Source: Pseudobdellovibrionaceae bacterium (GTDB lineage Bacteria; Bdellovibrionota; Bdellovibrionia; Bdellovibrionales; Bdellovibrionaceae). Taken from it: 64,000 bases of DNA. Positions 9,440 through 19,771 of this stretch are shown here, piece after piece. The position numbers and the translations under genes were made by a program. The notes beneath the pieces were generated by a model, which ran no database searches, was not told the origin of the DNA, and was given only the letters and a program-made list of their open reading frames with translations. Numbering within the stretch: the stretch's first letter is position 1; each line of letters opens with the position of its first letter. The DNA lies in NCBI GenBank assembly GCA_022843825.1, contig JALHMX010000005.1, positions 62,001 to 126,000 of the forward strand, given 5' to 3'.

Positions 9440-9857
9440 GGTCAGCTCTCCCCATGTGTTCCTTCTCGCTGACAAAAGCTTTAAGCTGATCAATAACTAT
9501 ACTTAACAAAAAGTCAAAATGCGCTTCCTGATTTTCAGACGTGTTCTCTATACCTATAATCAAACCCTCATCCCAATCACTAAAAATGGGGGTATCTGCA
9601 GTATCGGAAAAAGCTATGCCGACGTCTTCTTTAGAAGGATAAACTAAAATAAACACATTCTTCCGGGTTTGCTCTGACCACTTTTTATATTTATTCCAAA
9701 GTGATTTATGATCAGACTGAATAATATGATAAATTTTTAGTGCTGTTGATTCATAGCTCTGAGAGAAGTAAATTCTAAAAGCTCCATCAAACAACGCGGT
9801 GTTAAAAACTGGACTATAATAAGGGGAGGTCAAAAATGATGAATAACTTGCTGCCAT
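9423..9857 (-). CDS. Hypothetical protein overlapping the pilin start
   Basis: 144-aa ORF on the same strand, 17-nt overlap with the downstream pilin ORF. Confidence 0.5.
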   Translation of the reverse strand: MAASYSSFLTSPYYSPVFNTALFDGAFRIYFSQSYESTALKIYHIIQSDHKSLWNKYKKWSEQTRKNVFILVYPSKEDVGIAFSDTADTPIFSDWDEGLIIGIENTSENQEAHFDFLLSIVIDQLKAFVSEKEHMGRADHEITS

Positions 9858-9948
9858 ATTTCGAGCATCGAACGCAAATTCAAACTAAACAACTAAATTT
9901 TAAGATTCTTAAATTTTTCTTTGCGTTGCGTTATATCAGCTCAACTTA

Positions 9949-11145
9949 TTATATTTTTACCTTGTTGCCACGAATGAAAAGAGTGTGCGCTGGTACGTGA
10001 CCAGCTGAATAGAAAAAATCTGTCATGTCCGCAGTGGTGCAAATAAAATTAGCCCATTTTCCTTTTTCTAAAGACCCCTCTTCATTTTCTAGTCCTAGCG
10101 CTTTAGCCGCGTTGATCGTATAAGCCAAAAACACTTCCGACAGACTCATTTTCATTTCTAGTCGCGCCAATAAACCCACCAACATTACATCTTGCGTGGG
10201 ACTGCTTCCTGGGTTGAAATCCGTAGCTAATGCCACCGTCGCTCCGGCATCTATAAGTTTACGAGCTGGTGGATATTCACATTGCATATAAAGATCTGCG
10301 GCGGGCAATAAGACCGCCACAGTTTTTGAGCGAGAAAATTCATGAATATCTTCATCGTTAATATGAATAACATGGTCTGCGGAACGCGCTTGAAGCTCAA
10401 TCGCTAAAGAGGCGCCCCCAGATTGCGACATTTGATTTGCATGTATAGTCACGTCAAAATCTTCATCTTGAAATTTTTTAAGATATTTCCTGGCTGCCTC
10501 TACTTCAAAAAAATTTTTCTCTATGAAAATATCTACTCGGCGAGACAACTTTTTCTTTTTCAAAACTGGTAAGACGTTTATTAATAAAAAATCTAAATAC
10601 TCTTCATAATTTTCAAACTCTTTCGGCTTAGCATGCGCTCCTAAAAAAGTTGTGACAATCCGTGGACCTTTAAGCGCTTTGGCTACTTCTAAAGTTTTAA
10701 TCTCGGTTTCAAGGTCCAATCCGTAACCTGACTTAACTTCTACTGTAGAAACACCTTGTCGCATAAAGTGATGGATTCGTTCTTGCGCCAATTTTAGTAA
10801 TTCTTTTTTAGACGTCGTACGTGTATTCTTTACGGTTGATAAAATTCCTCCGCCACGCGCTGCAATTTCTAAGTAACTCACGCCTTGGTTGCGCTGTTCG
10901 AATTCATCGGCTCGTGTCCCTGCAAAAACAGTATGCGTATGACATTCTATAAATGAGGGAAAAACTTTCTGGTTCTTTAAATTAACTTTGGCAGCCAGGC
11001 CTTTAACTGATGGTTGCTGCGATAACGGCCCTATCCATTGAATACGCCCTGCTTTAACCACCATAGCCTGTGGCTGATCTAACACACCTGAAAAATCAGG
11101 TTTAACTAATTGAAAGTTATAAAAAATCTTAAGTCCAGAAGCCAT
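9949..11145 (-). CDS. hutI: Imidazolonepropionase
   Basis: ECHTHTVFAGTRADEFEQRNQGVSYLEIAARGGGI, VEVKSGYGLDLETEIKTL, ALATDFNPGSSPT. Confidence 0.93.
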   Translation of the reverse strand: MASGLKIFYNFQLVKPDFSGVLDQPQAMVVKAGRIQWIGPLSQQPSVKGLAAKVNLKNQKVFPSFIECHTHTVFAGTRADEFEQRNQGVSYLEIAARGGGILSTVKNTRTTSKKELLKLAQERIHHFMRQGVSTVEVKSGYGLDLETEIKTLEVAKALKGPRIVTTFLGAHAKPKEFENYEEYLDFLLINVLPVLKKKKLSRRVDIFIEKNFFEVEAARKYLKKFQDEDFDVTIHANQMSQSGGASLAIELQARSADHVIHINDEDIHEFSRSKTVAVLLPAADLYMQCEYPPARKLIDAGATVALATDFNPGSSPTQDVMLVGLLARLEMKMSLSEVFLAYTINAAKALGLENEEGSLEKGKWANFICTTADMTDFFYSAGHVPAHTLFIRGNKVKI

Positions 11146-11369
11146 GGCACTATTTAATCCCTGGGACTATTTTTATTCAAGTAGAAATACCCGTTGAGTT
11201 TTTAAAAAAATCCACATAAGCTGACTGCAGTTCATTCTTTAAGAGTCTCTTTTAAAGAGTTTACTAACTTGTGATATCAACCGATTTTTATGAGGAGTTT
11301 TTAACTGCTTCACTAAAGATCAAAATCAAGCAAAGAATTTTTTTAAAAATCCTTTGCAAAGGAGCCTTC

Positions 11370-13598
11370 ATGTCTTCAGAGAACCCTCGCGTTAGCGCCT
11401 TTCAATCCGCCGTAGAAACAAAAAAATTACCTCTTAATAAATTAGTCGACAAGAACTCGGAGCAATTTAGTAAAGACACCGCTATCTCTGAGTATTTCGG
11501 CTGTATGACCTTTGGACTTTCGCAAATGCGAGAAAAGCTTCCTAAAGAAGACTATAATCATCTTTTAAAAACTTTAGATCATGGAAAAAAACTTCCCAAA
11601 GAAACTGCTGATGCCATTGCCTTAGCTATTAAGGAATGGTCTGTAACAAAGGGCGTGACCCACTTTTGTCACTGGTTTCAACCTATGACCGGCACAACCG
11701 CAGAAAAACATGATGCCTTTATTTCCATTCAACACGCTCATCATTCAGAACTTAAAGTGATCGAAAAATTTACTGGGTCACAGCTCATTCAAGGTGAACC
11801 TGATGCCTCTTCATTTCCCTCTGGTGGAATGCGCTCAACCTTTGAAGCGCGTGGATATACCGCCTGGGATCCTTCGTCTCCACTATTTATAGTTGAAGAA
11901 GCTTACGGCCGCACTTTATGTATTCCTACTGTATTTTTTGGCTACCATGGTCAGGCGCTGGATAACAAAACTCCACTTTTAAGATCATTAGAGGCTTTAT
12001 CAAATTCTGCTTGCGAATTCTTAAAACTTATTGGTGATGTCGATGTCAAAAAAGTTCAAACAACTTTAGGAGTTGAACAAGAATATTTCTTAGTTGATAA
12101 AAGATTAGTGGCTTTACGGCCTGATTTAATTATGACGGGAAGAACACTCATCGGATCCGCGGCTGCTCGCGGACAGCAATTAGAAGATCATTATTTTGGA
12201 TCAATACCTTCCCGAGTTAAACAGTACATGCAAGAAGTTGAATTTGAATTATATAAACTCGGTGTGCCGGTGAAAACCAGACACAATGAGGTCGCCCCAA
12301 GCCAGTTTGAATTAGCTCCAATATTTGAAGATCTGAACATAGCATCTGATCACAATTTATTAACTATGGAAGTTCTGAAACGGACGGCACTTAAACATGA
12401 GTTAGTTTGTCTACTTCATGAAAAGCCGTTCGCAGGAGTTAATGGTTCTGGTAAACACAACAACTGGTCTATGGCTAATGACAAAGGCGAGAACCTGCTA
12501 GAGCCCGGCACTACGCCCCACCAAAATCTGCGCTTCTTGGCCTGCTTAGCTATAACCTTAAAAGCTGTCCACGATCATGCGGCCGCCCTTAGAGCTTCAA
12601 TTGCGAGTCCTGGAAATGATCATCGCTTAGGGGCTAATGAGGCCCCTCCTGCAATTATTTCTGCGTTCTTAGGTTCATTACTCGAAGACATTTTAAATAC
12701 TATAGAATCTGGGAAAACTCTAAAAGCGACGGATCAGCAAATTATTGATTTAGGTGTAAATAAAATTCCAAATGTTTCAAAAGATTATACAGATCGAAAT
12801 CGCACCAGTCCTTTTGCTTTTACAGGAAATAAATTTGAATTTCGAGCTGTTGGGTCTTCACAAAACTCCGCAGTACCCATGGCTTTCCTCAATGCCGCAG
12901 TCACAGCTAGCTTTAAAGAGTGCAGCGAAAGGCTACGCGAGTTACTGAAAAATAAAGGCCGAGACGAAGCCTTAATGGATCTTATTCGTCAAATTGTTAA
13001 AGAAACCAAAAATATTCGTTTTTCAGGTAATGGCTATTCAGATGAATGGAAAGCTGAAGCGAAGAAACGAGGACTGCCTATTTTAAAAAATACGCCAGAG
13101 GCTTTGGCTGTCTATAAAGATAAAAAGGCTATGCAGTTTCTCATCGACACTCGGGTTTTTAGTGCTGAAGAACTACATAGTCGACATCATATCGCTGTTG
13201 AACGCTACGTAAAAACGCTTGAGATTGAATGCATCACCTTACTTGAGTTGGCTGAAACTTATGTGGTCCCCGCATTAGAGAAGCAAATTAAGATCACCGG
13301 AGATATCGATAAACTTATATCTGCCAAGACAACCATTAAAGCCTATGATAAGCGCTTTAAAGAGCTGGATTTAATTTATGGAAAAGTTCTTACAGAAATT
13401 GAAGAATTTCAGACTTTACTGACCAAATCACAGGCTATTCAGGATGAAGAAAAACGCATGGTGAATATCGCTCAGTCCGTAATACCCGCTAGTGTAAAAT
13501 TGCGTGATGCTTGTGATCTTGCTGAAAAGGTTGTAGCTGATGAATTGTGGCCGCTACCTAAATATCGTGAAATTTTATTAGCGAGCTCGTTATCCTAA
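11370..13598 (+). CDS. glnN: Glutamine synthetase type III (GlnN family)
   Basis: Start refined to ATG 11370 (SD aaaggag). Large GS with FPSGGMRSTFEARGYTAWDPSSP, EQEYFLVD, EVAPSQFELAPIFE, SGKHNNWS. Confidence 0.92.
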   Translation: MSSENPRVSAFQSAVETKKLPLNKLVDKNSEQFSKDTAISEYFGCMTFGLSQMREKLPKEDYNHLLKTLDHGKKLPKETADAIALAIKEWSVTKGVTHFCHWFQPMTGTTAEKHDAFISIQHAHHSELKVIEKFTGSQLIQGEPDASSFPSGGMRSTFEARGYTAWDPSSPLFIVEEAYGRTLCIPTVFFGYHGQALDNKTPLLRSLEALSNSACEFLKLIGDVDVKKVQTTLGVEQEYFLVDKRLVALRPDLIMTGRTLIGSAAARGQQLEDHYFGSIPSRVKQYMQEVEFELYKLGVPVKTRHNEVAPSQFELAPIFEDLNIASDHNLLTMEVLKRTALKHELVCLLHEKPFAGVNGSGKHNNWSMANDKGENLLEPGTTPHQNLRFLACLAITLKAVHDHAAALRASIASPGNDHRLGANEAPPAIISAFLGSLLEDILNTIESGKTLKATDQQIIDLGVNKIPNVSKDYTDRNRTSPFAFTGNKFEFRAVGSSQNSAVPMAFLNAAVTASFKECSERLRELLKNKGRDEALMDLIRQIVKETKNIRFSGNGYSDEWKAEAKKRGLPILKNTPEALAVYKDKKAMQFLIDTRVFSAEELHSRHHIAVERYVKTLEIECITLLELAETYVVPALEKQIKITGDIDKLISAKTTIKAYDKRFKELDLIYGKVLTEIEEFQTLLTKSQAIQDEEKRMVNIAQSVIPASVKLRDACDLAEKVVADELWPLPKYREILLASSLS

Positions 13599-13605
13599 CG
13601 AGCTC
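13583..13605. terminator. Perfect 10-bp hairpin between convergent genes (GAGCTCGTTA-TCC-TAACGAGCTC)
   Basis: Palindrome overlaps the glnN stop codon; no clear U tract, so terminator function is uncertain. Confidence 0.45.
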
Positions 13606-13609
13606 AGAC

Positions 13610-14263
13610 TTACCATTTCTGATTCTTAGCCATGGCTTTCCATTGCTGCACTAAATCAGTAGAGGTCTTAGCGCTTAAGCGAATTGATGTGATTTTCTCT
13701 AAGGCTTGAGTGCTTAGGTTGGCTATTTCAATGTCTTGATCATGCAAATACTTAACAAAAAAGTCTCTTTCAGATTTGTCTGCATGTTTGACTAAATATT
13801 CCATCATTTGTTTTCTGACCCACAAGCTGCTTTTTCCACTGAAATTATATTTCTTATCTAACTCTTGAGAATATATTCTTTTGACCATATCGCTATTATC
13901 ACGTCGAGAAAGCACATCAACTGCAGCGGAACGAACCACTAACGCCTTGTCTGTAATTAATTTTTGAGCTTGATCATAAACCATATTATTACCTAATTGA
14001 TCTAACGCTACTAAACTGGCATTACGCATGTACCAGTCTTTGCTGTCTCCGAATGCAACAATTTTTGCAACATCATTCCCTTGAGCTAAGGCCGTCGCCT
14101 TTTGTAAAGCCTTCCAGCGTTGATTCATTCCTAAATTCCCATTATTAGCAATACGGTATTGATCTTCAAAAGTGGTTTGATCTTTGATCGCTGCTGATAA
14201 TGAAAAACTGATTAAAAGAATGACCAGCGCAAGAACCCTTTTAACTAAATAAATAAATTTCAT
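13610..14263 (-). CDS. Secreted HEAT-repeat-like protein
   Basis: Signal peptide; helical repeat pattern (AFGDSKDWYMRNASLVALDQLGNNMVYDQAQKLITDKALVVRSAAVDVLSRR). Confidence 0.65.
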   Translation of the reverse strand: MKFIYLVKRVLALVILLISFSLSAAIKDQTTFEDQYRIANNGNLGMNQRWKALQKATALAQGNDVAKIVAFGDSKDWYMRNASLVALDQLGNNMVYDQAQKLITDKALVVRSAAVDVLSRRDNSDMVKRIYSQELDKKYNFSGKSSLWVRKQMMEYLVKHADKSERDFFVKYLHDQDIEIANLSTQALEKITSIRLSAKTSTDLVQQWKAMAKNQKW

Positions 14264-14270
14264 AAATCCC

Positions 14271-14957
14271 CTAAGTTGTTGTCGCTGAAACTTTTTCTTT
14301 TAACTCAGCATTTTCTTTACGTAAATTTTGCAGCTCTGATATATCATCTGCAATAATATCATATTCCGCCAATTTTTTTTGTAATTCATCAATTTTATCA
14401 ATCAGGCTTTGTTCACCGGTCAAAGTGGACGTATCTATCATGACACGAGTGGTGGTCTTCGCATTTCTTTCCACATCTTTTTGCATCTCCACCAATTGCT
14501 CTTTCGCAGCGTTTAATTCAGCGGTCTTAGACTTAGCCTCTAGCTGCATTTTTTCTAGTTCTTTTTTTAAATTTTCAATCTCCGCAGATGCTGTGTCCGC
14601 GGCTGGCTGTGTAGCCTCTAAAGCTTCTGGCGTCTCTGGCGCAGTCTCTGACGGTGGCGAAGGCTCCATAGCCACCGGTGAACTCACGTCACTTGGCACT
14701 GCTTCTTGAGGCACAGCGGGCTCGCTAACTACTTCAGTACTTGCTGTATCGATGCTTTGGTGGTTTTCTTTTATCGTTGCTTCATACGTTGCCGACGAAG
14801 CAGATGGTTTTAAGGGTATAATCACACCGGATGTTTGACTTTTAGGACTAAAAAAAACTCTATATGCTAAATACACTAACAGTGTGCCGATAAGCACCGC
14901 TAATACCTGGATAATGTTTTGGTTATTATTCGTATACCAGTATAAAAAATTGTCCAT
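14271..14957 (-). CDS. Membrane-anchored coiled-coil protein, unknown function
   Basis: N-terminal TM segment, P/E/A-rich linker, coiled coil. Confidence 0.6.
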   Translation of the reverse strand: MDNFLYWYTNNNQNIIQVLAVLIGTLLVYLAYRVFFSPKSQTSGVIIPLKPSASSATYEATIKENHQSIDTASTEVVSEPAVPQEAVPSDVSSPVAMEPSPPSETAPETPEALEATQPAADTASAEIENLKKELEKMQLEAKSKTAELNAAKEQLVEMQKDVERNAKTTTRVMIDTSTLTGEQSLIDKIDELQKKLAEYDIIADDISELQNLRKENAELKEKVSATTT

Positions 14958-15011
14958 TATTTAATTTTTATAGAAGCAGCCCAACATTGCAATCCAGACT
15001 AGACTATTTAC

Positions 15012-16370
15012 TTGGCCATTTGTTATGTTAATGCCATGGCCCACTATGACGCTATCCTAAAACATGGCACAACACTTATATTTGATGAAAAAAGTCAGCT
15101 TATCTCTAGTCACGGACTTAACTTAGGGCTTTCCCAAGGCAAAATAGCGTCCTTATCCGTAAGCCCAACCGACACTGGGGATCAGGTATTTGATTTAACA
15201 GGTCTTCATATCCTTCCGGGGGTCATTGACTCTCAGGTTCACTTCCGCGAGCCGGGAATGACACACAAAGAAGACCTTGAATCAGGCACACGCTCGGCAC
15301 TGCTCGGCGGCGTAACCAGCATATTCGAGATGCCTAATACCATTCCCAGCACCACCACCGAAGACCACTTTAAGGATAAATTGTCTCGAGCTTTCAATCG
15401 GGCCCATTGTCACTATGCTTTTTTTGTCGGGGGCAGTCCTGAAAATATTGAACAACTTGCGCACTTAGAAAATTTAGATCATTGCAGCGGTATTAAAATT
15501 TTTTTAGGAAGCTCATTTGGTAATTTACTCGTCGACGAGGATGCCGTCTTTGAAAAAATACTTCAAAGTGGACGACGTCGGGTGATCATACACAGTGAAG
15601 ATGAAAAACGCTTACGCGAACGTAAACAAATAGCGGTCGATGCGGCCCATCCTCGCGCGCACTGTATATGGAGAGATGAAGAAAGTGCGTTGATATCAAC
15701 CCAAAAATCGATCCGCCTGGCCAAAAAATATAATCGCCCTGTTCATATTCTACATGTGTCTAGCCGGGAAGAGATGGAATTTCTTTCTCAACATAAAGAC
15801 ATCGCGACGGTTGAAATACTGCCACAGTATCTGACTTTTTCTGCTCCTGAATGTTATGAAAAATTCGGCACATTGGCTCAGCAAAATCCACCCATCCGCG
15901 ATCAACGTCATTTTGAATACTTATGGAAAGCTGTTAATAACGGTACCGTTGATATTATTGGATCAGATCATGCGCCTCACACATTAGAGGAAAAAGCTAA
16001 ACCATACCCTCAGTCCCCGTCGGGTACTCCAGGTGTTCAAACGTTACTGCCCGTAATGCTGAATCATGTTCATCACCAAAGATTGTCCTTAGAAAAATTG
16101 ACAGAATTAATTACTGAAAATCCGCGACGTATTTTTGGATTAAAAAATAAAGGACGTATCGCCGTGGGATATGATGCGGATCTAACGATTGTTGATTTAA
16201 AAATGACGAAAGAAATCACCCGTGAATGGATTGCCTCTAAATCTAAATGGTCAATTTTTGAGGGAATGCAGGTCACAGGGTGGCCAATGAAGGTTTTTCT
16301 TAACGGCCAACTCGCCATGAGTGATGATCAAATTATTCTGCCCAGTGCCGGTCAGCCTTTGTTATTTTAA
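15012..16370 (+). CDS. pyrC: Dihydroorotase (true start may be ATG 15036)
   Basis: HILPGVIDSQVHFREPGMTHKEDLESGTRSALLGGVTSIFEMPNT, IIGSDHAPHTLEEKAKPYPQSPSGTPGVQT. Confidence 0.9.
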   Translation: MAICYVNAMAHYDAILKHGTTLIFDEKSQLISSHGLNLGLSQGKIASLSVSPTDTGDQVFDLTGLHILPGVIDSQVHFREPGMTHKEDLESGTRSALLGGVTSIFEMPNTIPSTTTEDHFKDKLSRAFNRAHCHYAFFVGGSPENIEQLAHLENLDHCSGIKIFLGSSFGNLLVDEDAVFEKILQSGRRRVIIHSEDEKRLRERKQIAVDAAHPRAHCIWRDEESALISTQKSIRLAKKYNRPVHILHVSSREEMEFLSQHKDIATVEILPQYLTFSAPECYEKFGTLAQQNPPIRDQRHFEYLWKAVNNGTVDIIGSDHAPHTLEEKAKPYPQSPSGTPGVQTLLPVMLNHVHHQRLSLEKLTELITENPRRIFGLKNKGRIAVGYDADLTIVDLKMTKEITREWIASKSKWSIFEGMQVTGWPMKVFLNGQLAMSDDQIILPSAGQPLLF

Positions 16371-17765
16371 GATATTAATTTCAGCGCTTGTAGCCACACG
16401 GCCGCCTTCATCCGTCGCCTTAACCGTAACTTTTCCCTTGGCTTTAGCCACTAATACTCCTGTGCGAGGATCGATGGTTGCCACTGAGGGTTTGGAAGAA
16501 TCGTATTTCACAAAGCCCTGAGCGTTTTTTACACTAAAAGATAAACTATTTCCCACCTTCAAAGTTCCCACTGCAGGGATCAACCACGGCTTTTTACTGA
16601 GTAACGTATCGACAGCAGCAAAGGCATCAACTCGGCAATTGCATTCAGTTTTTATGCTGACTTTTTTTCCTGTAGATTGAAGTAAAGATTTAATTTCGGC
16701 TCCGGTCAGACTTGGATCCTGAGCTTTTAAAAATGCAGCCAATCCTGCCACAAAAGGTGTGGCCATAGATGTTCCAGACATATTTTCGTATCTGTTATTA
16801 GGCAAGGTCGACATGATCGCGTCGCCCGGTGCAGCTATAGAAACAGTCGCCGGCCCATAATTCGACCACGACGGGCGTCCGTCTGATGAGTTCGAAGCAG
16901 CAATGGCCATAGTGTGTTCTAAATTTATATTGGATGGATAAACATCGTAACTATCATTATTTTTACCATCATTAGCTGCAGCAGAAATATGAATTACTCC
17001 GGCACGATTGGCACGCTCAATAGCCTCAATCAGCGGGCGCGCACCGCTGGCCGACATTTTTGCAGACCACGAAGAAGATATAATATCAACTTTTTGACTT
17101 ACGGCATAGTCAATAGCTCGAATAGCATTGTATACAGTTCCATTACCAGTAGGTCCCATAAATCGAAGAGGCATAATTGAAACTTCAGGACTTACTCCAA
17201 TAATTCCGTCATCGACTAATCCATTCCCACCCACTATCCCCGCACAATGGGTACCATGTCCACGGTTTCTTTGAGGAGAAGTCTCATCCATAGGACTTAC
17301 ATCTTCTGAATAAAAGTCATAGCCTGGGATCATATTGCTCGACAAATTTTTATGATTGTAATCAACACCTGTATCTAAAACTGCAACCACGATACTTTTA
17401 CTTCCCTTGTTTCCCGCGCGTGCCCATGCTTTTTCAACATTCGTTTTTGTTATGGCATACTGTTTTTTTAGCGCCTTAGTATTCACGTTATTTATTGCCG
17501 GATTAAAAATGCTAATTCTAGTGTTCGGCACAATATATTCAATATTTTGGTCGTTCCTTAAATTGGAGATGAAGTTTGATTTATTGTCGCCTGCCGGAAT
17601 TTCAATGCGAGCCAATTGCCCAACGTAATGAATGTCTTTTATGTAGTGTCCAGAAATTTTACTCATAACCTTTTCATTTTTATATTTTACAATATACTCT
17701 TCGGCATGCGCCACTGCCCCTAATTGAAAAAAAAGCGCCAAGGTTATAACTTTAAAAATTTTCAT
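16362..17765 (-). CDS. Secreted subtilisin-like serine protease (S8) with propeptide and C-terminal Ig-like (BIG2-like) domain
   Basis: VAVLDTGVDYNHKNL (D), RGHGTHCAGIVGG (H), MSGTSMATPFVAGLAA (S); C-term SKPSVATIDPRTGVLVAKAKGKVTVKATD. Confidence 0.92.
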   Translation of the reverse strand: MKIFKVITLALFFQLGAVAHAEEYIVKYKNEKVMSKISGHYIKDIHYVGQLARIEIPAGDNKSNFISNLRNDQNIEYIVPNTRISIFNPAINNVNTKALKKQYAITKTNVEKAWARAGNKGSKSIVVAVLDTGVDYNHKNLSSNMIPGYDFYSEDVSPMDETSPQRNRGHGTHCAGIVGGNGLVDDGIIGVSPEVSIMPLRFMGPTGNGTVYNAIRAIDYAVSQKVDIISSSWSAKMSASGARPLIEAIERANRAGVIHISAAANDGKNNDSYDVYPSNINLEHTMAIAASNSSDGRPSWSNYGPATVSIAAPGDAIMSTLPNNRYENMSGTSMATPFVAGLAAFLKAQDPSLTGAEIKSLLQSTGKKVSIKTECNCRVDAFAAVDTLLSKKPWLIPAVGTLKVGNSLSFSVKNAQGFVKYDSSKPSVATIDPRTGVLVAKAKGKVTVKATDEGGRVATSAEINILK

Positions 17766-17790
17766 AAGTACTCCTGATTTTTTGTGTGCT

Positions 17791-18363
17791 TCAAAGGCTC
17801 TTTAACCACTCTTTATATTTCAAATAATGAATATCATTTTCTTCACTCACTATTTGTACGCGCTGCTTAACTTTTTGATCTTCAACAAGCGAACATATCA
17901 CCTGATAAAAAGTCTTAGCGTCAAAAACTCGAACAATAAAATATCCTGACACCCATTCTGGAATTGTATCTTTAAAGTACAAACCGCCTTCAGACAGGTC
18001 TATAGTAATGGATTCGAAAGATTTATTTTGCCCCTCAATGACCACCTTAACATTTGCATCTATACGATCATGCAGACGAGCCAAATATTTTTTCTGAGGC
18101 TTTATGACGAAAAAATCAGTGTCTGCTTCAAGTGTGCTTTCTGCTATTTTATATTCAGGAAAGCCCGTGCTTTCTTTTCCTACTTCAGAAAAAAAGTCGG
18201 GATGTGTATCCCGACTTAGATTTTCCCACTGATTAGAATTGAGTGCGGTTATACGGGTCAATTTGACTTCGTTTAATGTCAAAGTGCTGACTATAAGTTG
18301 TACCTCACGAAGGCTCAACTTATATAAGGTCCACCCTTTTACTGAATTGTAAATTGCCCACAT
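17791..18363 (-). CDS. PilZ-domain protein
   Basis: RLHDR (RxxxR) and DLSEGGLYF (D/NxSxxG) c-di-GMP-binding signatures. Confidence 0.75.
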   Translation of the reverse strand: MWAIYNSVKGWTLYKLSLREVQLIVSTLTLNEVKLTRITALNSNQWENLSRDTHPDFFSEVGKESTGFPEYKIAESTLEADTDFFVIKPQKKYLARLHDRIDANVKVVIEGQNKSFESITIDLSEGGLYFKDTIPEWVSGYFIVRVFDAKTFYQVICSLVEDQKVKQRVQIVSEENDIHYLKYKEWLKSL

Positions 18364-19523
18364 TTAATTTTTTCCGTTTCAAGTTTAACTTTTTCAGCTT
18401 TAAGCTCTGCCTCGGAAATACTTCTCTTGTTTTTCAAGTTTTCAATATTGTTGTTTACTTTTTCAATATGTTGTTTAAGTCGACCTAACTCATTTGTCGC
18501 CTTTTCTTTATCTGAAGTTAGCTTTTGCACTTCAGCTGTATAACGACGCTCTTCTTGCTCGATCGTCGCTAGCGTTCTTTTATTCTGAGCCGTTACATTG
18601 TTCAGCTCGCTGTTAGCCTTGGTTAACTCGATCTTATTTTTATTGTATTCGTTATTAATGCTCTCTCTTTGTCGTTGAGCTGTGTCTTCCTCTTTTTTAA
18701 GTGCCGCCAGTTGATTTCGAACCTCTTTTAAGTTTTGCTCTGTCGTTTTGCTGTGAGTCTGTATGTTTTCAATTTCTTTTTGAAGTTTTTCAACTGCTGT
18801 CGTGTACACTTGCTGTTGTTGTTTCAGCTGATTAAGCTCTGTCTCGTTTCTTTTGTTCTGAGCTTCTTGTCGAGTTTTTTCTTGGCTCAAACGCGCCTCT
18901 TCTAGTCTAAGGTTCGCTGCAGATTTTGCTATGTTAGCTTTATTTTTATTGTGCAGATTTAACTCTTCTGTCGTTTTTCTCTGTTCCTCATAAACTTGTT
19001 TTTGCGTTTTAGTAATTTCAGCTTGTAGCTGAGCTAACTCTTTGTCCGCCTCTTTGTTTTTCGCCTGAGTTTCTTTTAATGATGCCTGGGCCTTACTTAG
19101 TGCGGCCAAGGTTTCTTCTTTTTTTGTTTTTGCGGCACTCGTTCTTTCCTGGACTTGTTTAATCTGATTTTGATGGTTTGCTGCCTGCTTTTCCGCTAAA
19201 GCTTTATTTCGCTCATTCTCAGCTATTTCAGCATTAGTCTGAGCTATATCTTTTTCCGCTTGTGCTTGTTCTTTTTTTAAGTCTTGTTCTAGTTTTTTAG
19301 CACTATCAAAAGCTTTCTTTGCCTCTGCTTTGGCTTGAGCAAGTTTTTTAGATTCTGCTTCTAAACGACGTTTTACTTCAGCATGTTCTGCTTTCGCTTC
19401 ATCAAGATCAGCCTGCGCCTCTTCGGCTTCGATTTGCGCAGACTCAACATCATTATTGGTCGCCGCAAAAGCTGGCATTGAATTATAAGTAACGGCAATT
19501 AATAGTATCAGGATTGTTTTCAT
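18339..19523 (-). CDS. Exported long coiled-coil protein
   Basis: Signal peptide MKTILILLIAVTYNSMPAFA then about 360 aa of heptad-rich sequence. Confidence 0.7.
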   Translation of the reverse strand: MKTILILLIAVTYNSMPAFAATNNDVESAQIEAEEAQADLDEAKAEHAEVKRRLEAESKKLAQAKAEAKKAFDSAKKLEQDLKKEQAQAEKDIAQTNAEIAENERNKALAEKQAANHQNQIKQVQERTSAAKTKKEETLAALSKAQASLKETQAKNKEADKELAQLQAEITKTQKQVYEEQRKTTEELNLHNKNKANIAKSAANLRLEEARLSQEKTRQEAQNKRNETELNQLKQQQQVYTTAVEKLQKEIENIQTHSKTTEQNLKEVRNQLAALKKEEDTAQRQRESINNEYNKNKIELTKANSELNNVTAQNKRTLATIEQEERRYTAEVQKLTSDKEKATNELGRLKQHIEKVNNNIENLKNKRSISEAELKAEKVKLETEKIKCGQFTIQ

Positions 19524-19730
19524 TTTAGTGTTCCTCTTTGAATAGCGATGGCTGCAATATCTATTTTTTTCTGATAAGCCCCACAGAACAACACATTTTA
19601 ATTAAAACAGACCTATGTCTGACAATATTTGCTGCTGTAAAAGATATAGACATCTTAAAGTTTCCTTATTCGCCATAAGTGCGCGTCAATCTTGGCTAAA
19701 GTCTTGCTAACTAGTAAAGTACCCCCATGG

Positions 19731-19771
19731 CGACTAGGCATCCCCCCCCCACCTGGTCGTCAATTTTTTTT
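19731..19771 (+). terminator. Terminator-like hairpin with C9 loop tract and T8 tail
   Basis: cgactagg (19731-19738) pairs with cctggtcg (19752-19759, one G-U); loop contains nine C; T-run 19764-19771. Confidence 0.45.
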
